In this document: one piece after another, positions 8,148 to 19,538 of the stretch
How the letters are laid out: each line of letters starts with the position of its first letter
How positions within the stretch are numbered: position 1 is the stretch's first letter
NCBI GenBank assembly: GCA_030737835.1
Contig: JAUJYN010000021.1
Location: 1,514,631-1,578,630, forward strand
DNA length: 64,000 bases
Source: Acorus gramineus
Taxonomy: Eukaryota > Streptophyta > Magnoliopsida > Acorales > Acoraceae
Reading direction: 5' to 3'
Notes under the pieces: generated by a model
Seen by the model: the letters and a program-made list of their open reading frames with translations, nothing else
What the model was told of the DNA's origin: nothing
Databases searched by the model: none
Made by a program: the position numbers and the translations under genes

Positions 8148-11100
8148 TGTTGTGCCTCTGTCATTTGAAGCGCTCTGATTGAAAATTTTGGACATAATTT
8201 TTTTCCTCGAAGTTATGTATTTCCAATTTGGTATTTGGATTTGATTTTGTTAAAATCCAAGATGAAGAGGTTTAAATATGATTTTATTATGAGATATCCA
8301 GTTTTGAGTTAGCTTTCGTACAAAAGTGGAATTAGATCAACTGGATTCTTGTAGTAAAAGTTATGGGTATTTTTCCAAGTATACCCCGGGGAGGGAAATT
8401 CTGGCAGCAGCCCTGTTCTATGTTTAGCTCTAATTTCGGAATAGCTGAAGAGATTATTTGATCTTGGCATAAACATGAAAGTTGTAGATAATCTTCTTGG
8501 CTTTCCAACGGAATTAGAATTGTGCAATTCAGAGCTATATCGAGGAAGTTATGGCTGTTCTAGTGAAGCTTGTACAGAATTTCAAGTCAAAGGATGATTT
8601 GGTCATTTGTATCCCCTCTTTAGATATTTTGTTGCAACAAATATCTTCTTCTCTCTCTCTCCCTCCCATTTCCCCACGTCTAACTCATTTTTGGATCTCT
8701 CTTTCTCTCTTTTCACTCCCCCAAGGTGTTTGTGAAAAGTCCTCAAAGAGAAGGAGAAGGTGGAGGAGGAAGTGATGGTGAATCTTTGTGTAAGTGTTGT
8801 TGTTGTTGTTTGTCCTCCTCTCTCAAGCTCCCTTTTCTTGATCCTTCCCCCCCTGATTTGCAGCCAAGGAGGAGGCTGAGGAGAGGCTGAGGAGGTGGTG
8901 GTAGTGGTGGTGGCGGTTGAGGTGGTCGCGGGTGCATCGAGGGCCCCCGAGCCTCCCCCTTTCATTTCCCCTCCAAAGGTGAGCCTTTCCCCTTCTTTTC
9001 TTAATTTTTATGGCTTAGGGTTGGTTGGGAGGGTCATGCATGTTGGGTAGATGTGTTAGGGTGTGTGTGAGGGGTTGGGAAGGGTTAAAATGGGGTTAGG
9101 GTTGGCTGGGCGCGCATCGGGAGTTGTCTGCGCGCGTGCGCGCGCAAGCCGACGTAGCAGGGCGCAGGCGGGCACGCGGGCGCGTGCGCTCAAATGCGCG
9201 CGGGTGCGCGCGGAGTGGGCGCGCGGGTGCTGGCGCGAGCGGGAGTGCGCGTTCTGGGGCGCGTGCGCTCAAATGCGCGCGGGTGCGCGCGGAGTGGGCG
9301 CGCGGGTGCCGGCGCGAGCGGGAGTGCGCGTTCTGGGGCGCGTGCGCTCAAATGCGCGCGGGTGCGCGCGGAGTGGGCGCGCGGGTGCCGGCGCGAGCGG
9401 GAGTGCGCGTTCTGGGGCGCGTGCGCTCAAATGCGCGCGGGTGCGCGCGGAGTGGGCGCGCGGGTGCTGGCGCGAGCGGGAGTGCGCGTTCTGGGGCGCG
9501 TGCGCTCAAATGCGCGCGGGTGCGCGCGGAGTGGGCGCGCGGGTGCTGGCGCGAGCGGGAGTGCGCGTTCTGGGGCGCGGGCGCCCGTGAGCGTGCCCGC
9601 GCGCGGGGCAGTGCGACTGGGCATGCGTCTGGGCGCGGGGCTGCGGGCCAGTGCGCGCGAGCGCGTGCGTGTGCGTGCTGGGGCGGGTGCGGGGGTTCTG
9701 CGGGGGCGCGCGGGCTGGACGTGTAGTGCGCGTGGGCGCGTCTGGGCGCGCGGGCAGGCGCGTGGCAGTGCGCCGAGGGTGCTGGGGGTGCGTGCGTGCG
9801 TGCGCATTCGTGCGTGCGGGTGCGGGGGGCCATGCGTGTGGCTGCCCGAGGGTTTGGGTAGGTGTCGGGGCACTCAGACTCGCGTCCGTAAGTGTGTGCT
9901 CGCATGCGTGCGAGTCCGTATGCATACTTGTCCGAGTATTTGGTATTTCTAATATTTTCTATATGTAGATTGTGTTGTTACTCACCAAATTGGATGCCCC
10001 TACCTTGCAGATCTCATCGGATGGGATGCGCGAGGTCCCGGGTCGTATGGTGAGTGGTTCGATTCCAATCCCCCCCCCCCTCTCTAGGGATGCACTCGAC
10101 CCGCATAGACGCGCGTCGCGCATCGATGGGGCCCCCTAGCTATAGTATGAAAAACTATGTAATGCATGATTTATATGATGTAACCATGTCACATTAGACC
10201 TTGTATGCTAGGGATATGCACTCATATATCATGTATAGAGGCCCATACATGCCTAGACACCATGTCCCTTGATTGGAAAGCCTCGACCTACGCATGTTTC
10301 CCATTTAGTTTAATTTATTTAAATCAAATGTGATTATATTGTTGTAAGCATGCCTTAGAGAATATTATAACCTTGTTGTTATAATATATGTTTCTCCGCA
10401 TCTTAGTTATGCGCCCTGGAGGAATTCTTGAGAATTCATGACATTAGTAGTGTTACAAATCATTGTCGACGGATCCAAGAGGATCGTATCCGTGTGAGTA
10501 GGCTGTCTTCTCCTTTTGGTTGGATCCGATGTAGGGACTCCTCGGCGTTGGAAAGCTGACCTGACAGAGGGCTCCCATCTGTAGGTACCTCCGATGCGTC
10601 GGATAGTGCTGATCGTGGGAGTATACCAAGTAGAGGCTATGGAGTGTGGGAGAGGCTACCGGGTGGACCAGGGGTGGAGAGCGGTCTAGTCTGGAAAGGC
10701 CCATGTCACCCCCTTAAAGGGTGAGGGTGGGATGGGTCGGCGATGTTACGACCCACTAACTTGTGTAGTTACTCCCGTATAGGGACTATGACTATTTTAA
10801 GGTTAATATGAGTGTGTTGAATAGATTGTTGTTATGCCTGTGTTTTGATATCTCGATAAGTGAGTATCGAGAGTAGTTGTTTTCCATTGGGTTCGCTTTG
10901 CGAACATGGGATCGTTCTCCCCTTCGTTGGATCCGATGTAGGAACTTCACGGGTTTAGTTGTCCTGATAGAGGGCTCCCAGCCGTAGGTACCACCGATGC
11001 ATTCGGAAGAGTACTGATCGTGGGAGTATACCAGGTAGAGGCTACCGGGGAAAGGGCTACTGGCGGACCAAGGGTGTAGAGCGGTGAGTTGAGGAGATCG

Positions 11101-11995
11101 GGTTGTAGATACTACCCGGGAGAGGGTTAACGAATGATGTTACGGGCGTGGGAATCTTTCTCCCCTTTCGGGTGTAGAGCAGTCTAAATCTCTTCCAAAA
11201 GTCCCAAGAGTCTCCCACCAGGAGTGAGGGTAAGGATGAGGTGAAGAATATCGCCGCGTGACCCATTCGTTGTTCGACCGTTCCCATAGTTGTTGGGTCC
11301 GGTCTTGAATCGATGTTCAAGGACACCGTTGGGCGATTATCTAGATGTAGATGATCCAGTAGTGTTGTGTAGACCAGTAAATCTGGGTCTCTTTGACCGA
11401 CGGTATGGTCTCTCCCCAAAAGTCCCAAAAGACTCCCTCCGGGAGTGAGGGTGGGGGTGAGGTTGGTCGCGCCGCCGCGTGACCCAGTTATCCATGGGTT
11501 TCCACCCATGTTTTTCTTGAAAGGAAATTGATTATGTATTGAACTGTAGTATGGTGATTGGTTTCCAGCCACTCACTGAGCTTGTAGCTCACCCCTCGCA
11601 TACTGTTTCTTTTCAGGGGCAGTGTTGGGCGTGGAGCTGGAGCTTTCCTGTGGCGTGGTCTTATGGGCGTGGAGCGTTCTTCCGACGGGTGGTGAGTGCG
11701 AGGCTGTCAGCATTCCTAGAGTCATTTTATGCTTTGTAAATCGTGCATGTGGCACAGGTTGTATTTTCTTTGGTCTAGACTGGGCTCTCACATTGCAACG
11801 ATTGTGTATCCGAGTCTGTAATAATGTTTTTGATTTACAGACATTGTTTATATATTATGCTTCCGCTTTTCAGTCAGTTATCTTTATCTTGCTGTGTCGC
11901 CTTGTGTATTTTTGTTGGTGTCTTTATTGATCTCAAGTATTGATAGCTGATATTTATTAATTTTTCCACGTCTCGGGGACGCATGGGGCGTGACA
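8148..11995 (+). mobile_element. Complete solo LTR, family B1 (3848 bp), inserted in Athila gag
   Basis: It starts TGTTGTGCC and ends GGCGTGACA, with perfect 5-bp flanking duplications and no internal retroelement region, so it is a solo LTR left by LTR-LTR recombination. In order it holds an AT-rich 5' part (8148-8640), a CT-rich stretch, a splice-flanked block starting near 8862, a CpG-dense tract with a 79-bp tandem array (9181-9590), block b (10011-10049), an A2-like middle section, direct repeats of about 175 bp, a (GGGTGA)-rich block, the terminal acceptor CAGGGGCAGTG and the stem-loop. ORFs inside the GC-rich tract are compositional. Confidence 0.95.
9181..9590 (+). repeat. 79-bp GC-rich tandem array, about five near-identical copies
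   Basis: The landmark CAAATGCGCGC recurs at 9191, 9270, 9349, 9428 and 9507, exactly 79 bp apart, with almost no differences between units. Because 79 is not a multiple of three, the same peptide pattern appears in all three forward frames. The long ORFs over it are therefore artefacts. Other LTR copies have only one equivalent unit, so the array is a private, probably recent expansion. Confidence 0.93.
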
Positions 11996-12000
11996 ATATT
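11996..12000. repeat. Target site duplication ATATT (right)
   Basis: Second copy of the 5-bp duplication flanking the solo LTR at 8148-11995. Athila gag resumes immediately after it. Confidence 0.93.
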
Positions 12001-12132
12001 AATCATCCCAGGCTAGATCTCAAAGTTGTTAGCATTGGTTGTTGGTAACACAATACATGAGGGTTGCGTAGTTCTAGATGGATACATGTAATCCTTCAAG
12101 GTCTCTGGAATAGCATCTACTGTGTTATCCAT
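11996..12132 (-). pseudogene. Athila-type gag, N-terminal piece
   Basis: Reading leftwards from an ATG at 12132, the frame gives a short N-terminus with DYMYPSRTTQPSCIVLP, a pattern found near the start of plant Athila/Tat gag proteins. It ends with FEI then TAG, and then PGMI just before the inserted solo LTR. Removing the LTR and one ATATT rejoins it to the gag piece at 8147. The TAG shows the gene was already broken or has decayed since. Confidence 0.78.
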
Positions 12133-13032
12133 GGTAATGGTTAGTTCAGATGAAATAAGTGAATCAGTATGAATCAATCATTTTTTAGAATCCCTAGACC
12201 AAATGCTCATAAATCAAAATATCCCAAATCAGGAATATACTTTTACAGCCAACAGATTAGGATTTATCTTGTTAAGTAAGGGATGATGATTTTTAAAAGA
12301 TCTAGTTTTTGAGGATGTTCCTCCCTAAATGGACAACTCCTAACTGTTTCAAGATATGCCTCAAGTTTGCCAGTTAACGATCAACCACTCAACAACCAGG
12401 AAAGTGTAAAGGATTAATGGGGGTCTTCCACGCTTTCAAGTGTTCCTCAATTAAGTAACCGCTGTCCTTTAAGGTAGAAACCTTATGAAACCACTTTCCT
12501 AGACATCATTAAATGGTTTATTGCACAGTGGAGTATCTCTTGGGGTCTCTTGTCCTATTGAGCTCGAAAACCTAGGGTCAAGTCTAATTCATTTTAATTT
12601 AATTAGGCTCATGGGCTTAACAAATGCTCAAGATGATGATTTGTGGCTAAAGGAAGGGTGATGAAATCCCCACCTTATGTTATATGGAACAGCCTGTTGA
12701 AAAATGCACACACCAAAAATCCCAATTAACCCCAAAAGTAACCCATTGCAGAAGATTCGTGGGTGAATGAAATACTCAAAACTCACACACAGTGAAGCAA
12801 GAACTAAATCCACCTTTTTAGCGCGATGAAATAGTTCACCTTATGGGGTTGCTTTGAACACTTTTGGATGGTCGTTTAGAGAGAGAATGGTCTAAGCCTT
12901 ACACAATTCTTTGTTGTGTTCTTGTAGGTTATAGATACTCTACAAAACATGAAGAGAAAAAAAATCAGCAAAAGCAAAGAAAAAAAAACTAATCCGAAAG
13001 ATAAATCAACATCACATATAATTTGAAACAAT
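12133..13032 (-). other. Athila-type untranslated leader between PBS and gag
   Basis: About 900 bp of AT-rich sequence lies between the primer-binding site and the gag ATG. Long leaders are normal for this branch. I see no supported ORF: the 61-residue minus-strand frame at 12628-12813 has no recognisable domain. It is best treated as noncoding leader, possibly holding packaging signals. Confidence 0.6.
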
Positions 13033-13050
13033 TCTCCGACAACGGCACCA
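13033..13050 (-). promoter_or_regulatory. Primer-binding site, tRNA-Asp type
   Basis: The minus strand reads TGGTGCCGTTGTCGGAGA next to the LTR end, close to the TGGCGCCGTTGCCGGGGA site used by Athila/Tat elements. A few bases separate it from the LTR terminus. Confidence 0.8.
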
Positions 13051-13056
13051 AAAAGT

Positions 13057-14447
13057 TGATTGAATTTTTTAAAGTTGTTATTAATTACCGCAAGTGCACG
13101 GATCGTTACAGAAATATAGATCTAGCAAATACTAGTCAAATCCATAGAGAATTGTTCAAATTATATTTTTAATTGATTTAACTAATCGAACTAGAAAGGA
13201 AGATTGATGAAGGTTTATTTTTTATTATTTTTTTAAAAGCTAATATTAATATAAAAAGATAACTAGGGTTTTAGAATCTACCATGCGGTACCAATTTAGG
13301 GATTATATTCAAATATGAAACTCCACCATATAGCTCAATCAATATTAACGTTAATCAAATACCAATCAAAAAATAAATATTTAAAATAATATTAATTATT
13401 TCATAAAATGATCTATCTCCCTTCCCTTGATAAAACTACCAACTCAATATTCAACTTGTTAAGAAGAGCATAAAATATCAGAGAACTATCAAAGCATATT
13501 TTATCAAATCAAATACAAATTTTTTTTGAAGAAGGTAATAAGAAATTTGCATAAAATGTTTCAAAAGAGAATTGAATGAGAGATTGATACTCAATAAAGC
13601 AAACAATATGAAGAATTCAGATCTAAATATAAAATCCTAAACTAGCATTGCATGGTTTCATCTTCAACCTTAGTTGAAGATTTAGCTGGTCATGATCAAA
13701 TGAAATAAAAGAAAAATAAAAGAAACCATATTATATAAAAAAAATTCTGAAAATAAAAATACAAAAACTAATATAAAAAGTCAGATCTAATAGAATACAA
13801 GAATATGAAAAGAAAAACAAAAAGAAAACTCTTGAATATTTCTCCTTTGGTTGTTCCTTTGCCTCCTCGTTTGATGTTCCTCTTTTTTGCTTCATATGTG
13901 TTCCTTTTATAGCCTCTAGCATTGAATCTCAACCATTGATTTGTAATGAATTGAATGGTCAAGATTGGCTATCAACCTTCCTCATATAAATATTTGACAA
14001 GTTTAGCCGGTAAAATCTTTCATTCCGTCATTAATTTTCTATAGAATCTTCGAATGAATGTTTGACCCCTAATAAGGTGGAATTCCAAAATATTCAAGAA
14101 AAATTGATTTGTAGATCTTCAAAATGTCTTTCCAACGCCATATTGAGGGCCAAAATACGATACTTGAGGCAAACGTTATGGTCAAAACAATGGGACGGTT
14201 TTAACATTGATTTGAAGAATATTTGATTGGATTTTGATTTTTGATTCTCTCTTCACCAAATCTTTATCGAGCATAATTTTGAATCTTCTAAAATTCTCTT
14301 GATTCTCCTTCATATCTTTAAAGGTAGAATATTTTACATTGATAATCATCATTTATCTAAATTACCTGCAATAATAAATAAATTCTGAATATTAGTCATT
14401 ATTACACATAAAATTAGGAAATAAAAAATTAAATTAAGGGGCTTAAA
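13057..14447 (-). repeat. Athila-type 5' LTR (about 1.4 kb, outer end lost)
   Basis: AT-rich sequence begins with the reverse complement of a CA terminus next to the PBS. It contains 'ccgcaagtgcacggatcg' near its inner end, a string common in plant Athila/Tat LTRs. The outer TG terminus is missing because a family A LTR starts at 14448. No second LTR is present, so insertion age cannot be judged. Confidence 0.78.
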
Positions 14448-15446
14448 TGTCACGCCCAAGGGCGGCCGTCCCCGGGACGCAGCAAGTGTATACATGATAT
14501 CAGCAGTCTATACGGGAGATCAATAAAACACTCTACACAACACCTAAAATGACATCACAGATAAAAGCAAGGCTGACATGATATATACACAGATAGCGGA
14601 AGCTAAAAGACTGAGTCTGTAATTCAAAAACATACTACAGACTCGATACATAATCAAATGTCCTGTGAGAGCCAATATACATACATACATCCAAATACAA
14701 TCCAAACTGGGTGCCCAAGCACGGAATATATATACATACAATAAAAAAGGATGCTGATGGCCTCTAAAACTCGCGGGACATGGCGCTACTCCGCTACTGG
14801 TGCAGTCTCTCGGGGAGCTCCTCCTTCAAGTCCGCCTCGGTAATCACTGGAGAAAAATAATTATGCGAGGGGTGAGCCACACGCTCAGTGAATAGCACAA
14901 CCCATGCATCACAATTCATATTAACCACAATTAATCAGTAAAAGCCTCAAAGTGGCATGAACAACACAAATCCAGTGGGTCGCTACATCGCCGAACCACC
15001 ACACCCTCACCCTCACCCCTCAATAGGTGACATAGGATATTGGGACTTACAAGGCTAATAATCATCCATACACAAATCCAGTGGGTCGCTACATGGCCGA
15101 CCCACCACACCCTCACCCCTCAATATGGTGACATAGGATATTGGGACTGACTAGGCTGTTGGTCACCCTTGGTCCACCGATAGTCTCTCCCCACTCCGTA
15201 GGCCGCTTGGCCACTCTCACATTCAGCACAATCCTTCCCAAATCAAGAGGTGCCTACTGATGGGAGCCCTCCACGGGACAGCCTTTCTAACGCCGGGGCA
15301 GTCTCTACACGGAGACAACGAAGGGAACAGAACAGCCTATCCATGCGCATATGATCCACTCGGATCCGCCGACAACACATCTCAACAACTCTAATGTCTT
15401 GAATTCTTCAGATATCCTCCAGCGCGCATAACCAAGATGCGGGGAA
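14448..15446 (-). mobile_element. Family A LTR fragment (3' third)
   Basis: It begins with TGTCACGCCC, the reverse complement of the family A 3' terminus, and runs 999 bp to the point where the full A element inserted (TGTCACGCC at 15447). Its sequence is closest to the solo LTR at 55230-58192. It contains the terminal stem-loop and block c (near 14790-14850). The rest of this LTR is not found to the right of the nested element, so it was lost with that element's right end. Confidence 0.85.
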
Positions 15447-18437
15447 TGTCACGCCCCAGGGCGGCCGTCCCCGGGACGCGGCAAGTGTATATATGATATC
15501 AGTAACAGGAAACCAACAATATACCACAAACAATCACTAAAATGACACACAGATAAAAGCAGGGCTGACATAATATATACACCGAATGCGGAAGCTAAAA
15601 GACTGAGTCTGTAGTCAAAACATACTACAGACTCGATACATAATCATAAGTCCTGTGAGAGCCAACATGTCATAAATATACACAACAAAATCCAAATATA
15701 ATCCAACTAAGTGCCCAAGCACAGAACATATACATACAACAGAAAGAAGGGTGCTGATGGCCTCAAAACTCGTGGGACGCGGCGCTACCCTCTGCCGGTG
15801 TAGTCGCTCGGGAAGCTCCTCCCTCAGAGATCACTGAAAAGACAATATGCGAGGGGTGAGCCACACGCTCAGTGAATAGCACAACCCATGCATACAGTTC
15901 ATATTAACAACATTTAAGCAATTCATAAGCCACAAGTGGCATAATATGTCCAAATCCGGGGGTTCATTACATCGCCGAACCCCATACCCTCACCCTCACC
16001 CTCACCCTCAAGAGTGACCTAGGATGTTGGGACTTAGTGGGTTGATAATCATCCATACATAATCCTGTGGGTCGTCGCATCGCCGGCCCACCATACCCTC
16101 ACCCTCACCTCTCAACAGGTGACCTAGGCTCTTGGGACTGACTAGGCTGTTGGTTACCCTTGGTCCACCGATAGTCTCTCCTCACTCCGTGGTTGTTTGG
16201 CAACTCCCATGTTCAGCACAGTCCTTCCAAATCAGGAGGCGCCTACTAGAGGGAGCCCCTGCACGGGACAACCTGTCTTACGCCGAGGTAGTCTCTACAC
16301 GGATCCGACGAGGGGAACAGAACAACCTATCCATCGCATATGATCCACTCGGATCCGCTGACAGCACATCTCTACGATCCTAATGTCTTGAATTCCTCAG
16401 AATTCCACCAGCGCGCATAACCAGTATGCGGGGAACATGCATTTATTAATCATAATACAGGGGTGCAATATTATTGGGAAAGTATCCTGGGGAGGGCAAC
16501 GTGAGGTCCCGATACAGGACGTCCCGACAACCATACAAGGAACACGGAGTACCCTGACCCGGGTCTCAATGTTGACCTCGCAAGGCCCCTCCCTATAATA
16601 TTGACTAAAACATGCAATCCTCATTTATGCTAGCATTTGAATAACAATCAAACTAATAGGACGCATGTAGAGGTCGGGCTTTCCTAGCATAATAGCGAGG
16701 AGGCAGGATGCATGGCTCATGCACAATCCTAAGGGTGCAAGTCCCTATCACACAATCTAGGGTGGCATGCAATTCTACACACATATCATGCATACATGGA
16801 TTACATCACGCAGTTAATACTAACTATAAGCCCCAGGGGAGGACGGTACACGCCCAAAGCAAGTAGCGCCTCCCACACTGGGTTGGGTTGTCCCACTCAC
16901 CGGGAATCAGGTCGACGCGTGACCGTCCGTCGAGATCTGCAAGACAGGGTATCAACTGGTTAGAATAAATCCACAATTACCCCAAAAATACATAACACAC
17001 ACAAATAAACACCCAAAGATCCCAAATCAACACCCAACACCCCCGGCAACCACCCGCACGGCCACCCGACCGCCCGAACGCGCCGCCGCACCTTAGCCCG
17101 CGCACTCCGCGCACCGCCCGGGGCACCGCGCGTCCACCGCGCCCAGCCACGGTAGCCCGCACGCGCCCCGCACGCCGTGCGCTGGCCTGCGAGCACCCCG
17201 CACGCCCCCGCGCGCGGCGCCTCGCCCCCGCGCACACCTTCCTACCCCGCGCCTCCTCCGCGCGCGCCCCAGCCCCTGCCTCGCCACATCTGCACGAGCA
17301 TCACCACTGTCCGCCTGCACCTCGCGCACGCACCACCACTGCTCGCACGCCTAGCACCCGCGCGACCAGCTCCTCGCGCACCAGCATACCCGTGCGCTCC
17401 GCCCAGCACGTCCGCATGCCCGCACGATCAGCTCGCCCGCACCCAGCGCCCAGCACGCCCGCGCGCCTGCACGACCAGCACGCCTGCGCGCCTGCACGAC
17501 CAGCACGCCCGCACGCTCGCTGCGCCTAGCACGCCTGCACGACCAGCACTGCTGGCCCCCAGCGCCACCCGAACGCGCCCCCGCGCGCATGCCCGCGCGC
17601 CTGCACGCGCGCACGCCCACGCGCGACCAGTGCTGCTGCGCCGCTGAGCCGCTGCCGCTGCCATCCTGCCCCGAACAGACCCCCACTTAGTCCGAGCACC
17701 ACCACCACCAACCCCCGGCCATCCTTGGCCTCCGACCACCCCCAACCACCTCCGGCAGCCCCCTTAACCGCCCTCCACACACCCAAAACCTCCCCTAACA
17801 AGCATCTAAACAAGAGAAGCAAGGAAAGGGAAGCTTACCCAAAGCAAAGAGAGGAGAAGAAGGGATCCGGGAGCTCCTTTCGCACCGAAGCTCCTCCCCA
17901 ACGGTCTCTACCAACTAGACCTCTTCCCACCTCCGAAAAGGGTCCGGGCTGAGGAGAAGAGAGGGCGGAAGGAAGGGCAAAATTCGCCGAAAATCGGATT
18001 TGAGAGTACCCGTGCGTAGATCGGGACCCGATCTACACTTTTCGTGCTTTGGGTTTTTGGTTTTGATGGGTTTAAGGGCTTCAAATGGGAGCTTTTGAGA
18101 GAGGGGGAGAGAGGGAAATCACGTCGGGAAGATGATGAATAGTGTAGGGGTGATTTTGATTTCTTTTATATAGAGCGCGACTTAAAAACCCGGATACGCC
18201 CCGGAACTGCGAAATTTTTGGAAACGATGCCGGAATTCGATGAAATTTTCATGAGTGGCTTAAAATGGCACCAGGACACATAATATGCAGTTAGATTTTC
18301 AATCGGAGTCCTCTAGCTCAGACGATAGCTAACAGTCTGAAATTATGCGGTTCCGATCGAAAAACACTAAAAATTTTAAAACTGCTAAAAATGCTCCAAT
18401 GATTGCCAATAGGCCAAAAAGTGACACATATATAACA
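15447..18437 (-). repeat. 3' LTR of the family A chromovirus (2991 bp)
   Basis: On the element strand it starts TGTTATATATG directly after the polypurine tract and ends GGGGCGTGACA at 15447. It contains a TATA box (18164-18172), a GC-rich tract (about 17050-17700), block b near 16900-16935, a CCCTCA-rich block near 15990-16015 (G-rich on the element strand) and the terminal stem-loop. Overlap with the 5' LTR (15447 to about 17175) looks very similar with scattered indels, so insertion is fairly recent relative to the Athila element. Confidence 0.93.
18164..18172 (-). promoter_or_regulatory. LTR TATA box
   Basis: The element strand reads TATATAAAA about 270 nt inside the LTR, followed by an untranslated stretch. 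This is the usual site for LTR-driven transcription start. The solo LTR at 55230 has TATATATAA in a corresponding place (55654-55662). Confidence 0.6.
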
Positions 18438-18450
18438 CCCCCCCTTAGGA
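18438..18450 (-). promoter_or_regulatory. Polypurine tract
   Basis: The element strand reads CCTAAGGGGGGG directly before the LTR start TGTTATATA. This is the plus-strand primer site for reverse transcription. Confidence 0.88.
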
Positions 18451-18481
18451 AATTTTGTCCTCAAAATAAATACAAGTACAT

Positions 18482-18680
18482 CTAAGAAGGGAAAAGATGC
18501 GGATACGCGTCACGCATGGCGTCCTCGAGCTCCCAGGTGGCCTCGGCACCGGAACGGTGCTGCCATCGCACCTTGACCAGCTGGACGGTCTTGGTGCGGA
18601 GCCTCTTCTCGCGGCGGTCCATGATCTCAATCGGCTGCTCCACGAAAGACAAGTCCGGCTCGAAGACGAGCGGCTCGAAC
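18482..18680 (-). pseudogene. Family A integrase C-terminus with chromodomain-like tail
   Basis: The frame ends at TAG (18482-18484). It contains DLSFVEQPIEIMDRREKRLR, TVQLVKVRW and EATWELEDAMRDAYPHLF, the chromodomain-like end found in plant chromovirus integrases, which may direct insertion into marked chromatin. It is out of frame with the core because of a short deletion near 18690, where the related A2 copy has about 12 extra bases. Confidence 0.85.
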
Positions 18681-19538
18681 GGAATGATGTGGGCAGGCGT
18701 ATCGCCTCAGCTGCGAGACGTGGAAGACGTCATGGGCCTGAGCCAACTGTGGGGGCAGAGCTATGCGATAGGCCACCTCTCCAACTCGCTCGAGTATGAG
18801 GAAAGGCCCAATGAAACGCGGACTCAGCTTGCCCCGCACACCGAATCGGAAGATGCCCTTCATCGGGGACACCTTCAAGAACACATGATCACCGACCTCG
18901 AAGGAGAGCTCACGGCGACGGCGGTCGGCGTAGCTCTTCTGACGACTCTGAGCGACTCGGATACGCTCGCGAATCGTCTTCACCATCTCGGAGGTCTGGT
19001 GAACAATCTCTGGTCCCTCTAGCTGGCGCTCTCCGACCTCATCCCAACACAGGGGGGACCTGCAGCTGCGGCCATAAAGTGCCTCGTAGGGAGCCATCCG
19101 GATGCTCGAATGATAGCTGTTGTTGTAGGCAAACTCCACCAACGGAAGGTGCCTCTCCCAACTGCCCCCGAAATCGAGCACACAGGCCCGCAGCATGTCC
19201 TCAAGGGTCTGGATCGTCCTCTCCGACTGGCCGTCCGTCTGAGGATGAAACGCGGTACTGAAGTGGAGGTTCGTACCAAGGGCGTGCTGGAGGCTACGCC
19301 AGAACCTCGAAGTAAAACGCGCGTCTCGATCAGAGATGATACTGACTGGAGTGCCATGGAGTCGGACAATCTCGGAGACGAATAACTGCGCCAGGGTGTC
19401 CAGAGAATCGGTGAGTCGGATGGGGAGGAAATGAGCAGACTTCGTCAGCCGGTCGACGATCACCCAGATGGCATCGCGACCCGAGCGTGACCTCGGCAAA
19501 CCCGAGACGAAGTCCATAGGATCTGCTCCCACTTCCAC
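18627..19538 (-). pseudogene. Family A integrase core
   Basis: A 303-residue frame with the retroviral integrase core. The three catalytic acidic residues are visible: Asp in MDFVSGLP, Asp in SDRDARFTSRFW and Glu in [10 protein letters not shown]. The GPF/GPY-like module (KLSPRFIGPF) and HVSQLRRY follow. A one-base deletion near 19513, relative to the A2 copy, separates it from the upstream polyprotein, and a second break near 18690 separates it from the chromodomain tail. Active-site residues are otherwise intact. Confidence 0.9.

Larger units (their letters stand above)
4698..14447 (-). mobile_element. Athila-type (Athila/Tat branch) Ty3/gypsy element, truncated and split by a solo LTR
   Basis: On the minus strand the order is 5' LTR (14447 to 13057), PBS, long leader, gag, protease and reverse transcriptase, with the rest missing at about 4697. 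A B1 solo LTR (8148-11995) splits gag. The tRNA-Asp-like PBS, the gag protein type and the RT with FMDD and the HVVPKKSGITVV string point to the non-chromovirus Athila/Tat branch. Athila is favoured over Tat because of the gag/PR linker. It is AT-rich, unlike the flanking GC-rich LTRs. The left end is fused to copia and the right end is cut by a family A LTR. Confidence 0.85.

Noticed and set aside
9063..9952. Long ORFs (175-252 residues) rich in Arg, Ala, Gly and Cys in the GC-rich LTR tract
   Set aside because: They follow the 79-bp repeat and CpG composition, occur in all frames and both strands, and contain no domain. They lie inside an LTR.
10050..10075. GGTTCGATTCC, an exact match to the tRNA B-box consensus, in B-type LTRs
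   Set aside because: No A box at a proper distance, no cloverleaf and no acceptor stem. The match overlaps the block b donor region and is probably coincidence.
11539..11739. A 66-residue ORF (FQGQCWAWSWSFPVAWSYGRGAF type) present in several B LTRs
   Set aside because: Copies are too similar to show coding constraint, several are disrupted, and the frame crosses the final acceptor site. It is treated as LTR sequence.
13731..13962. Two overlapping minus-strand ORFs of 63-64 residues
   Set aside because: Low-complexity AT-rich Athila LTR. No domain and no conservation visible.
17177..17822. Pro/Ala-rich and Gly/Arg-rich ORFs
   Set aside because: GC-rich tract of the family A LTR. Composition explains the absence of stops.
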